Assembly (NCBI RefSeq): GCF_901000735.1
Contig: NC_081541.1
Location: 22,442,172 to 22,506,171, forward strand
Reading direction: 5' to 3'
From: Corylus avellana
Lineage: Eukaryota; Streptophyta; Magnoliopsida; Fagales; Betulaceae
DNA length: 64,000 bases
Part shown: positions 44,201 to 54,257 of the stretch, one piece after another
Layout of the letters: every line of letters starts with the position of its first letter
Position numbering within the stretch: position 1 is the stretch's first letter
Program-made: the position numbers and the translations under genes
The notes under the pieces: model-generated
Databases searched by the model: none
Seen by the model: only the letters and a program-made list of their open reading frames with translations
What the model was told of the DNA's origin: nothing

Positions 44201-44680
44201 TCTTCTCATATCCAAGCCCCAACTCCTTCATGTTCTTTTTAACCTGATATGTGTTATCGGGCAACTACTCATCCTGTGGAAGCATTTTACTCAACTTTTC
44301 AAGCAACAATGTAAATGAGTTATTACTCCACTCAGACATACACTTTAAATTATACATGTCTACAATAGCAGTAAACTTAGTATATTCTGTGCACCCTTTA
44401 TGTAGTGGCTTCTTACCATCATTGAGGAATTCAAAAAACTTTTCAGTACCCTTACTAGTACCTTGTCGATCTTCGTGTACTCCTTCAGATTCCCCACCCA
44501 TTTTGGATATAGGGCATTGACTCATTTTAGGATCCGTCGCAATAGGAAAAACCTCATGCAACATATCAAGCATTCCACTAGAACCGTCATGCATTGGCTC
44601 CCTATGAAAGGGGGTGTTAGTAGCCTGATGACTAGAAGTAGTCCCAAGTTATTCTCCATGAGCATACCAACAAGTGTAAC
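41292..44680 (-). pseudogene. CACTA transposase (TNP2-like), main part
   Basis: Read on the minus strand: 44594-44265 (VDMYNLKCMSEWSNNSFTLL), 44135-43716 (CIVCGKSKW just before; WHAENRTNDGILRHPAD), 43691-42864 (276 codons: VFMWTINDFLAFGDLS, CPCCMGSTKSKWL, NMLRHNLDVMHIEKNV), 42808-42545 (LEMVFPPGFFTVMVLLLVHL), 42516-42253, and 41864-41292 (DUF4216-like: YDGSRYVLFKCDW). The order TNP2 core, DUF4218-like and DUF4216-like is the usual one for plant En/Spm transposases. Some gaps are introns, but several stops and frame changes suggest decay. The 5' part is separated by the gypsy insertion at 44681. Confidence 0.85.
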
Positions 44681-46063
44681 TGTTGATTTAACTTGCAAGT
44701 GTATGAATCGATTGTAGTTTAATGGATTGCAAGTGCAAGGTCGAACCCGCAGAGAATTGTATTTTTGAAAGATCAACTTATATCTAAACTAATTTTACCC
44801 TAAAACTAGTTCCAAAAGGGTTTTGATTTTGATTTTGAAAATTAAAAGACAAACATAAACTAATTAAAATAAACTAAGAGATAAAATACTGAGGTTTGGG
44901 ACTTCATACTTACCGAATCATAACAACATACTTCCATGTTTATCAATATTAATCTGAAATTCTCATAATTAAAATCTTAGATATGTTTTACTATGCTTCA
45001 AACAATTAGTCAAAATCATCCCATGTATCCATTCATTGCACAAATCACAAGCGAAATCCAATATCAATCAACTCATCAAATGTATCCGTAAATCACAAAA
45101 GATATCCAATCTTAATTGAAACACCAAATGTATGCATAGAACAAATCACAAAGGATATCCAATTATTTAGGCAAATAAAATCAAGCAATCAATTATGTGA
45201 AATTATCTTAAATCATCACGTGTATCCTTGAATCACAAAAGATATCCAAGACTCACTCCACACAATGAAAAGAAGTAAAACAATTGAAATATTAAACCCA
45301 ATAAAATCAGATAAATAAAGACTTACATGAAAGTATTGATGTTCTTCATCGGTGAGGCTTCATCCCCAGCCTTAGTTAGGAATTTAGCTCAACATAAAAA
45401 TAAAACCTAAATCTAAAGAAAACCTAAACTAAAAAGAGAAAACTGTAGAATCTTGCTATATGGAATTCTCTCCCTTTTCTTGAATGCAAAGAAGTCTATT
45501 TATAGACTTAGGGAAGTCCTAGAAGCCCAAGTAATCCTAGATAATTCGGAGGTATGTCTCCCAGTCAAAATAGAAGTCTGAAATTTGGAATAGGATTCGT
45601 CCAGATTTGTGTCCTTGTATTACGAGGCAATTTTGGCATAGTAACTGTCCGAATTAGGAAAATCCTATTTCACAATGAACTGTAGTATTTTGAGTTAGCT
45701 TTCCAATGCCTCTTGAATCACTTCAATTCAATATTTGAAAGGAAAGTTATGGTCAAAATACTGAGACATGTACAAAATCTAAATTTGAATCCAATCCGAA
45801 ATCTTATCCAATCTGAAATTTAATCCAATATGTTCCTTAATCCGATTTAACCTTTTTATTGGATTTGGTTAAACTTAATCACATCATTTAGGTCTTCTCA
45901 AAGTATGCTTTCTTTCAAACTTTGTATTTTTCCCTTTAAAGCTGTAGTTTTTCTTTAACAACCTACAAAATACTAAAAACACAAAACATTAAATAACGAC
46001 ACATCTAAAAGATTAACTAATGTAAATAAAAGGGTCCAAATATGCAATATTTGGCACTTATCA
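44681..46063 (-). mobile_element. 3' LTR (LTR-1 family)
   Basis: On the plus strand it begins TGTTGATTTAACTTGCAAG, where about 9 bp of the normal LTR end are missing, and ends GGCACTTATCA. On the minus strand it is preceded by a polypurine tract (TAAGTTTGGGGTTGTT, about 46064-46079). Confidence 0.9.
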
Positions 46064-46666
46064 AACAACCCCAAACTTACATTTTGCTAGTCCCTTAGTA
46101 AAACAAAACGAAAAATACAATGAAAGCAAGAAACATAAATCCTCTTTCGTGAGAGGATTGTATTTAGCATACGCAACAAGCCTTTTAAATCCCTAGGCAT
46201 CCCTAGTAGACGGGTGAAGTCTCGTGAGGGCTTAACAAGAATGATACCCACAAACATTGTGCACTATGTTGTTAACAAGAAAGAATTTTCACATAAACCA
46301 TGGTTCTTATTCATGAGTAAACTTAAAAAGACAAACACCATCATCACAATCAAAAGGAAATCTAAAATCAAATCACTCATAAATGGACAATTGAGATCTC
46401 ATATGTTTTGAAAAGTGTCAAGTGTAATTAGCATACAATCATGAAGGTTTCAGTTTAAACTCAAGACAAGTTCCATAAAATTTGTAAGAATCCCCAACAA
46501 ATGAAACAACCAAGGCAAGATATGCATTTTTTTTTCTCTTTTTTTTTTATTTTTTCTTTTAAAATTTTTTTAATTTTTTTTTACAGGCTCTGCAATGTCT
46601 AGCTCTCTTAAGCTTTCTAATTGACCCATGTAACAAGTGTTAAGCCAATGACTCCCAAGCTAGGTG

Positions 46667-46897
46667 TGTGACGTCCCACATCGCCTGGGTATAGAGATGG
46701 GGATGTGCTTAAATGTATACTACACCCTTAATGACAACAACGCGTTTTAAAGCCATGATGGTTATGATCCCATCAGAACTCCGCAGTTAAGCGTGCTTCT
46801 GCTAGAGTAGTACCAGGATGGGTGACCTCCTAGGAAGGCTTGTTCGAGGGGAGCCAAAAGCGAACAATATTGTGTGTCATTGGGGTGGGATGTTACA
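46667..46897 (+). mobile_element. Cassandra solo LTR with 5S rRNA-derived sequence, TSD AGGTG
   Basis: The 231 bp begin TGTGACGTCCCACATCG and end GGGTGGGATGTTACA. AGGTG flanks both sides (46662-46666 and 46898-46902). These ends, the internal 5S-like block and the size are those of Cassandra, a family of TRIMs in land plants whose LTRs carry a 5S rRNA gene-like promoter. No internal region remains, so it is a solo LTR. It sits within the gypsy element, which sits within the CACTA gene. Confidence 0.95.
46751..46851 (+). ncRNA. 5S rRNA-like sequence inside the Cassandra LTR
   Basis: GATCCCATCAGAACTCCGCA follows the usual plant 5S sequence. The RNA polymerase III internal control regions are recognisable: box A AGTTAAGCGTGCTT (46785-46798) and box C GGATGGGTGACCTCC (46816-46830). 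The 5' and 3' ends of a true 5S gene (GGGTGCGATC... and ...GCACCC) are diverged, so it is not a functional ribosomal gene, but Pol III transcription of the LTR is conceivable. Confidence 0.9.
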
Positions 46898-47791
46898 AGG
46901 TGGCTTTAGGGCACTAGATGTAGAACATCCCTAAGGGCTTATTAACTTAAGTCAAAAAGGCTACGAAGTCAGATTAGCCATATCATCAATCAACACTGAA
47001 CTTCACACCTTTTGACGCAACACTCAATGCTTAATGAGGCAAGAGGTTCGGTTACTCAGCGGAAAACTCAACATGATCTTTCTTTTCTTTTTCCTTCTTT
47101 TTATTTTTATTTTTATTTTTTTATATCTTGCAAGCCAATGGTTATTCATCAATAAGTCATCCAACAAATCTCAAAGAGAACAAGCTTAAGCTCAAACATC
47201 ATACCTCACATAAAACATGCTAATATGCTCATAAAAATTTATCTCAAAACAAGTGAAATATCTTTTACCTAAAAATAAGTCAAATGACTCAAATTCCTAA
47301 TGACATAATGATGTGTTCAACCCTTTACGCGAGCTAATGAAATGCAAATCACAGTTACAGTTTAACTCAAACTTTACAACAACATAGCACAATTTTTTTT
47401 TTTTTTTCAAATTTTTTAACACAAAATGATAAATAAAAATAAACAAATAAGAGCAAATATAAACAGACAAAGTGTTTTTTCATACTCCCAAATTTGAATT
47501 TCACATTGCCTTCAATGTGTAGTATAGAAATACATTACTGGAAGTAAGGAAACATCAAGGTGTGAAAAAGGGGTAGGGCATCCTCCAAACTCAAACACTA
47601 AAACACCTGTCATCAAAACTAATAGCAATTTTTTTTTTTTTTTATAGAAACAAAAATCAAAAGATTAATTACTGTTAGAAACAAGAACAAATAAAAATAA
47701 CATGTACTGAAAAATGAAAGAAAGAATTTGTGGAGTGAAGTGCAAAAAATATACTGGAGGAGAAAACTTTATAGTGCTTCCCCCGATCATG

Positions 47792-49768
47792 CTAATGTCC
47801 AACCAATCCCTTCCACCCCTTTTTCTTCAAAACTTCATAGCACTCTGGAAGGATGCTTTGCCATCTTATGTAGAATTGCTTGCTTCGAAGGATCTTTTTA
47901 GGAAAGTGGTTCCTAGATTTGTGTGCTTGTGTGCACAAGTCCTTGAGTATCTTGACATAAGATGGCTCTTTGAGACATTCAGGCGATGAAGCTTTGGGCT
48001 CTTGATATTTCTCAAGAGGGACAGTGATGTAGGCAGGAGCTTTAGTACTCACTTCCATGTCACTAGGTAGACCAGGATTTGTTGGTGGCTCACTGTTCTC
48101 ATGGTGCTCAACTTGCTCAAGGTGCTCAACTTCTTCTTCTTTTTCTTCCTCCTCAATGTTATTCACAATTTCCTCCTCATCAATCATGTAGTTTAGAATG
48201 AATGGACACTTTTCTCTCTTGTGATAAGGATTATAACAATATCAACATGCCTTATATAGTGGATGATTGTTAGGCAATGTAAGATGGTCAACTCTAGCTT
48301 CTCTGAACTGGGCTAATCTCTCGCCTATGTCATTAACATGAGTAGTTGGAAAATGTTGCACTAGTGCTAGAGAAGCATAATAAGATTTGACAAATTCATG
48401 ATGAGATATGCTAGCATCATCCTCCATCATGCTTACATAGTGTAGAAAGAATGGGCATTCGCTTTTGTGGTGAGTGGGATTATAACAATATTCACAAAAT
48501 AGAGATGGTTCGCGTTTCTTCATAAATCTGACATAGATTTTGTGGTGAGTGGGATTATAACAATATTCACAAAATAGAGATGGTTCGCGTTTCTTCATAA
48601 ATCTGACATAGATAGACTTAGCTGCCCTGAGTTAGTATTTTCTTCTATCTAAGTCATCAATGTGAGCAGTTGGACAAAGTTGCCATAAATCATCTTTGGG
48701 AAGATAATTTAATGTAGCACTTTCCTCTCTTTCAAAGTTGGTGGTGGCTTGGACATGCTCATAATAAGAATTTCCGGACTCATCCTCATCAATCATGTAG
48801 TGCCCTTTAGCCATCAACTGACTTTGAAACTCTTCTTCCTTGTTGTTATCCTCTATGCTCTCATTGTCCCAATATTGAGTCATTGGGTCAAGTTGATGTT
48901 CAGATGGATGTTCATTCTCACTCTCACCAATCCATTCTTCCATCCCTGCGGTAGCATGAGTATTGGCATCTTTGAGCTCTTGACGCAATTCTTGTATGGT
49001 TTGTAAGTTGTAAGTCTTTAGCTCTTGTACAGCTTGATGCATATTTTGCATGCATGCTTTGAATGTGTCTTCCAATGATAACTCTTATGGAAGAGGTTGT
49101 GGCACTTGAGTGATGGATTGATAAGCAAGCAGTTCATTCTCACTCTGGCCAATCCATTCTTCCCTCCTTGTGGTAGCTTGAGTGTTGGCATCTTTGAGCT
49201 CTTGATTGAATTGACGCAATTCTTCTTTAAGCTCTTGATTGAGTCTATTCATATCTTGCTTCATCTTGTGCATGTTCTTATCAATTGATTGCATGAATGC
49301 TTTCATCATGTCTTCCAATGATGACTGTGGTGCAGGCTATGACATTTGAGCAATGGATTGATCCGCAGGTGGTTGAGCTTGGTGATCGAACTGCAGATAT
49401 TCTAAATGGTGCCATCAAATTGGTCAGCATAATTTCCTGTAGCCTGAGCTGACCATGAGAAATTTGATTGGTTGCTCCAGTCCGGGTTGTAATAATTAGA
49501 ATTTGAGTCAAACTCTGGACTGGAGAAACTGGTGTTCATTTGCTCATATGGAAAATTAGAAACTTGTCCCCATGATGGACAATCACTATAATGATGATAA
49601 GATTGGAGCAGTATGAACATGGTTTATATGGGTAAAATTTTTTAGGGCAGTTGGTAGGAGCTGGTGTCCTACAACTAGGAGAAGCGTGTTGTACAGAGAA
49701 ATTATTAAAATTATTAAACGGAAAATCCATACTTCACCCTCACTCTTTAGCATGCAAATTTCCCACAT
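47792..49768 (-). pseudogene. gag-like gene of the non-autonomous gypsy element
   Basis: Minus-strand segments run from 49768 through 49620-49281, 49318-49085, 49075-48632 and 48598-48242 to 48187-47792. The N-terminal part (from 49730) is MDFPFNNFNNFSVQH. The middle holds two related coiled-coil stretches (MKAFMQSIDKNMHKMKQDMN near 49300; MEDTFKACMQNMHQAVQELK at 49075), each followed by EEWIG(Q/E)SENE, i.e. an internal duplication. A zinc-knuckle-like CEYCYNPTHHKSEC follows, then acidic and proline-rich sequence. Stops separate the segments. It resembles the gag C-terminal half of plant gypsy elements; no pol follows. Confidence 0.65.
48464..48613 (-). repeat. Perfect 75 bp tandem duplication covering a zinc-knuckle segment
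   Basis: Positions 48464-48538 and 48539-48613 are identical as far as I can compare. 75 bp is 25 codons, so the frame is kept and the protein segment KKREPSLFCEYCYNPTHHK occurs twice; only the downstream copy has the last cysteine of the knuckle. Confidence 0.9.
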
Positions 49769-50310
49769 AACACATCAACCATTTTTTTTTTTTAAATAAA
49801 GTAAACGAAAAAAAACAACTAACAAAATAAAAATTAAAAATTAAAACTAAAATTTAAATGCTCACAAAAAGGACCAAAAATAAATTTTTGGCAAAGATCT
49901 ACGGAACTGCTGCAATTGCTACCTTTGCTGTGAGTGCGCTTGAGCGTACTGCAGTTGCGCTCAATCGCACTTGCAATGTGTACGAATGAAGAAACGGCAG
50001 TTGACGAGCGCAGGTACGCTTGACTTGCTGTCTTGCCCTGAGTGCACTCGATCGTAGCAGAGCTGCGATTGATCGCACTAGCAGAGGCATGCGAAAGGTG
50101 CTATGGCAGAACTGTAAAACAAGCCAAAAAAAAAACAAAAAACAAACAAAAGAAAAATCTCTTTTTTATTTTTTTATTTTTTTATTAGTAATAAACAAAA
50201 CAAATTGTAGAAAAAATAAAATCCCAATTCCAACTAGTAGAAGAATAAATTTAATATAGAAATAAATTGGTTTCAACAAATAAACAATTCCCCGGACAGC
50301 CCCAAAAACT
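49769..50310 (-). other. 5' untranslated part of the gypsy element with CGATCGAGTGCA-type motifs
   Basis: No gene is seen. The segment 49905-50095 has GC-rich short inverted motifs (TGCGCTCAATCGCAC, GTGCACTCGATCG, CTGCGATTGATCGCAC). The T-rich stretch 50160-50186 follows. The primer-site region adjoins 50310. Confidence 0.5.
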
Positions 50311-51711
50311 TATTGTGCAAATTATTTAACTCGCAAGTGCACGAATCGATTGTAGTTTAATGGATTGCAAGTGCGAGGTCGAACCCATAGAGAATTGTAT
50401 TTTTGAAAGATCAACTTATATCTAAACTAATTTTACCCTAACCTAGTTCCAAAAGGGTTTTGATTTTGATTTTGAAAATTAAAAGACAAACATAAACTAA
50501 TTAAAATAAACTAAGAGATAAAATACTAAGGTTTGAGAATTCACACTCACCGAATCATAAAAACATACTTCCATGTTTATCAATATTAATCTAAGTTCTC
50601 ACAATTAAAATCTTAGATATATTTTACTATGTTTCAAACAATTAATCAAAACCATCCAATGTATCTATTCATTGCACAAATCATAAAAGGAATCCAATAT
50701 CAATTAAATCATCAGATGTATCCGTAAATCACAAAAGATATTCAATCTTAATTGAAAAACCAAATGTATCAGTAGAACAAATCACAAGGGATATCCAATT
50801 ATTTAGGCAAATAAAATCAAGCAATCAATTATGTGAAATTATCTTAAATCATCAAGTGTATCCTTGAATCACAAAAGATATCCAAGAATCACTCCACACA
50901 TTGAAAAGAAGTAAAACAATTGAAATATAAAACTCAATAAAATCAAATAAATAAAGACTTATATAAAAGTATTGATGTTCTTCATTGGTGAGGCTTCATC
51001 CCCAACCTTAGTTGGGAATTTAGCTCCATATAAAAATAAAACTTAAATCTAAAGAAAACCTAAACTAAAAAGAGAAAAAACTGTAGAATTTTGCTCTCTA
51101 AAATTCTCTCCCTTTTCTTGAATGCAAAGAGGTCTATTTATAGGCTTAGGGAAGTCTTGGAAGCCCAAGTAAACCTAGATAATTCGGAGGTCTGTCTCAC
51201 AGTCAAAATAGAAGTCTGAAATCGGAATAGGATTCGTCCATACTTGTTTCCTTATTTTACAGGGCGATTTTGGCATAGTAACCTTCCGAATTGGGAAAGT
51301 CCTATTTCACGATAAACTATAGTATTTTGAGTTAGCTTTCCAATGCCACTTGAATTACTTCAATCTGATATTTGAACGGAAAGTTATGATCAAAATACTG
51401 AGACATATACAAAATCTGAATTTAAATTCAATCCGAAATCTTATCCAATTTGAAATTTAATCCAATCTGATCTTTAATCTGATTTAACATTTTTCTTGGA
51501 TTTGGTTAAACTTAACCACATCATCTAGGTCTTCTCAAAGTATGCTTTCTTCCAAACTTTGCATTTTTCTCTTTAAAGCTACAGTTTTTCTTTAACGACC
51601 TACAAAATACTAAAAACACAAAACTAATACAAAACATTAAATAACGACACATCTAAAGGGTTAACTAATGTAAATAAAAGGGTCCAAATATGCAATATTT
51701 GGCACTTATCA
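50311..51711 (-). mobile_element. 5' LTR (LTR-1 family)
   Basis: On the plus strand it begins TATTGTGCAAATTATTTAAC (first T-G altered to T-A) and ends GGCACTTATCA. The minus strand carries a CTATAAATAG box near 51135. It differs from the 3' LTR at scattered positions, so the insertion is not recent. Confidence 0.9.
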
Positions 51712-51716
51712 GTAAC

Positions 51717-51912
51717 CTTGACAAATTCCATAATTTATCAAATGTGCGTGTACCATACTCCGTACCCACGAGGTGCCATTGGCACACCTCGTACACGAGC
51801 AACGAATTTTCCCATTATGAGTTCCATTGTTAGATGGATATTCCAAAAAGTCATTAACCCCCCTCACATACTCCTCTGACCATTTATTCTTTGTCATCCA
51901 ACTTTTGTTCAT
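51717..51912 (-). pseudogene. CACTA transposase N-terminal exon (Transpos_assoc-like)
   Basis: The ATG at 51912 opens a frame with MNKSWMTKNKWSEEYVRGVN, then GKIRCSCTRCAN and VHAHLINYGI. This is the N-terminal zinc-binding associated domain found at the start of plant En/Spm transposases. The gene is cut by the gypsy element at 51711/51712 and resumes on the far side at 44680. Confidence 0.85.
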
Positions 51913-52705
51913 TGCTAACTATAACACATTGAATCATTTTTCCTTTTTCTAATTGTATTTAGCTCCCACTAGCCTAACAACGAAAAATATATTTCTACAT
52001 TTGTTTTAATGAATGCTTGATTATATATTGATTAATATATACGGTAATTCCAAATCTGAAAAAATAAATAAAATAAAATTATAAATTTAGTGAAATACTT
52101 GAATGAGAGTTTAATCATGTAAAAGATACATCTTCTAATCATGCCTCTATGTTAAGCACATGAGGATAGGCATAAAGATATCAAAAAAAAAAAGGGGGGG
52201 GGGGAGGAGGATAGGCATAAAGGTTAGAGCCTTAAATTACTAATTATCTTAAAAAGTTAAGTTGACAAAAATTATGAATTTATTTATTTAATTACTACTT
52301 TAATACTCCGGGCTTAAATTTCCTCTCAACAATTGAATCCTTTTAACATCATATTAAATTATTATTATCTCAAAAAAATTAAGTCACATAAAAAATAATA
52401 TATTTAATTATTTAATTAATATCTAACAAAAAAACTCAAAGAGACCTCATGTTTTATCAAAATCTATGTTATCAGATTAGGTGTAATGACACCTTATTTA
52501 ATTGATAAAAGAATGTTAGACTTTATCTTAAACTTAAAGCTATAAACAAGTGTGGATTCCACAAGAATAGGGAATTTTTGTTTGAGAGTAAAATGACTAT
52601 TTTGACCTTCTTGAATGAAAAAAAATTTAAAAAGTTAATGAATTGCTAAAGTGAGTACTCTTCACTTGGTTACAGTCAGTCTTAACTTAATATTAGTTAA
52701 TTTAG

Positions 52706-52765
<60 letters not shown>

Positions 52766-52790
52766 GGGCCCATTTGAACCATAAATTGTC
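51913..52790. other. AT-rich DNA right of the CACTA transposase
   Basis: No gene is seen. A G run (52193-52202) lies between two copies of GAGGATAGGCATAAAG (about 52162 and 52207). 52634-52664 repeats 31 bp of the CACTA second gene (compare 40409-40439). A (TA)n microsatellite fills 52707-52765. I looked here for the right CACTA end and did not find one. Confidence 0.5.
52707..52765. repeat. (TA)n microsatellite
   Basis: About 24 uninterrupted TA units are followed by GTATATATATG. The 5'-truncated LINE begins shortly after. Confidence 0.95.
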
Positions 52791-52915
52791 TTGTTGAAGC
52801 ATGGGATTTATGGAATGGAGGAAAGGCGAGCATGGGTCTCCAGAAAAAAATCCACCGCTTGAAGCAAAAATTGAATTCGGTCTAGGGAAGCTGTGATGTG
52901 CGGGCGGGAGAGGAA

Positions 52916-54252
52916 TGATAAGTGCTAAAATACTCATATTTTCAGCCCTTAACTTGCATATTTTATTCCTTTGGTTTTACTTAATTAGGCCACTTTAATT
53001 CCTTTTTGTGTTTTTCGTACTTTTGCAGGCCTTTGGAAGAAAAAGAAGTAAAACTAGGTAATTTGAGCTCAAAAGAGGAAATGAAGACAATGGAGCTCCC
53101 TGGTACTTCGATCAATCGTAGGGTACTTGCGATCAAGCGCAATACCCGAGAGGACATAGCAGCAAATAGGCCAGGACCAATCGAGCGCATGACAAAAGAA
53201 GAAACGATCGCAGACATGCGATCGAGTGCACACAGGCTGCGATAGAGCGCACCCGTGCCCAGGTGACTTATCAAGTGGCGGCTGGATTGACAATATTTCC
53301 ATATTAGGGTTTTCCAATTCCAATTTGTAATAGGTCTCAAAACCCTACGAATTTCCTAGGTTTACTACTTTGTCTAAGACTTCTAAAGCCTATAAATAAA
53401 CCCTTAAGTCTCTAGAATTGGACGCTTGGTAAGGAGAAGTAGAGGAGCTCTTGAAGTTCAAGTCTCAGGTTTATTCTTTTCTTTTCTTTTACTAAGATGT
53501 TTAACATTAATTTTATGTGTAACTTTTATTAGTAGGGCTAGATTGAAGCCCTAGTTATGTTTATTTGATATTTCAATATTGGCGCCTTTGTAATGAACCT
53601 GTTATGATATCTAACTTGATTAATACCTAGTTTCATGAATTCCTTATATGTGTGTGCCTGATCAACATGTGCATGTGATATGGACTAGTTAGTTAGGTCA
53701 ATTTGGATGACTGAGTCCTGGGTTTAACATAAGTAACGAAAGTAATCCACACCGGGCTCTTGGGTTAATCAACATGGAGAACCGGAGTAGACACCCATGC
53801 CCTAGGCCTCATGTGTTTGTCGATTTTCACAGTTTTTATGCTTTCTTAAAGAACAACTTAGTAGACACCCATGCTAAATCCTTTAAGAAAGAAAAGAATT
53901 AGAGTAAACACCCATGCCTAATTCGTTGCTTAGGGAAATCAATAGCTTAAGGAGTAGACACCAATGCCCTTAGGTTGACAAACATTCAATATCCATAATA
54001 TGATCAAAACATTGGCATATTAATATATTAGCTAAATATAATTAGCGGTGGATATCAAAGCCCTACATTTTTATTATTATCAACTCAATCAATCTCTATT
54101 CTACTTAAGGAATTTATTTTTAAACGGAAATTCAGTAATCCTCGTGGGAATGATCCTGTACTTGCACCATATATTACTATGTTAACCTTGTGCACTTGCA
54201 GGTAAAACGTACAATTATTTACCTATTAATTTAGGTAGATATTTGCACAACA
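52916..54252 (+). mobile_element. LTR-3 solo LTR, TSD AGGAA
   Basis: It begins TGATAAGTGCTAAAATACTC and ends TATTTGCACAACA, with AGGAA on both sides (52911-52915 and 54253-54257). It shares the LTR-2 plan (start, a CCTATAAATAAACC box near 53390, ACACCCATGC motifs at 53785-53970, end) but the region 53050-53270 is different and carries CGATCGAGTGCA-like motifs. LINE coding sequence reads across the joint when one AGGAA is removed. Confidence 0.92.
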
Positions 54253-54257
54253 AGGAA

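Larger units (their letters stand above)
46064..47790. other. Non-coding 3' internal part of the gypsy element, contains the Cassandra LTR
   Basis: Apart from the Cassandra solo LTR (46667-46897) I see no gene. T-rich runs occur at 46527-46580, 47080-47122, 47392-47408 and 47628-47642. The first 130 bp match window positions 1-133 in reverse. Confidence 0.6.
44681..51711 (-). mobile_element. Gypsy-type element lacking pol, LTR-1 LTRs, TSD GTAAC
   Basis: The element lies on the minus strand with a 3' LTR at 44681-46063 and a 5' LTR at 50311-51711. GTAAC flanks it (44676-44680 and 51712-51716). Beside the 5' LTR a weak primer-site region reads TTTTTGGGGCTGTCCGGGGA on the minus strand, resembling the TGGCGCCGTTGCCGGGGA site of plant gypsy elements. 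The 4.2 kb internal region has only gag-like frames (47792-49768) and no protease, RT or integrase, so it depended on another element. It interrupts the CACTA transposase. Confidence 0.9.

Noticed and set aside
46751..46851. 5S ribosomal RNA gene
   Set aside because: Ends of the 5S gene are diverged, and TSDs with TG...CA ends show it is part of a Cassandra LTR.
48242..48613. CRISPR-like repeat because of exact direct repeats
   Set aside because: Only two contiguous units in a gag frame, no spacers, plant DNA.
52662..52937. Minus-strand frame with a Tyr/Ile repeat
   Set aside because: It is produced by the (TA)n microsatellite.
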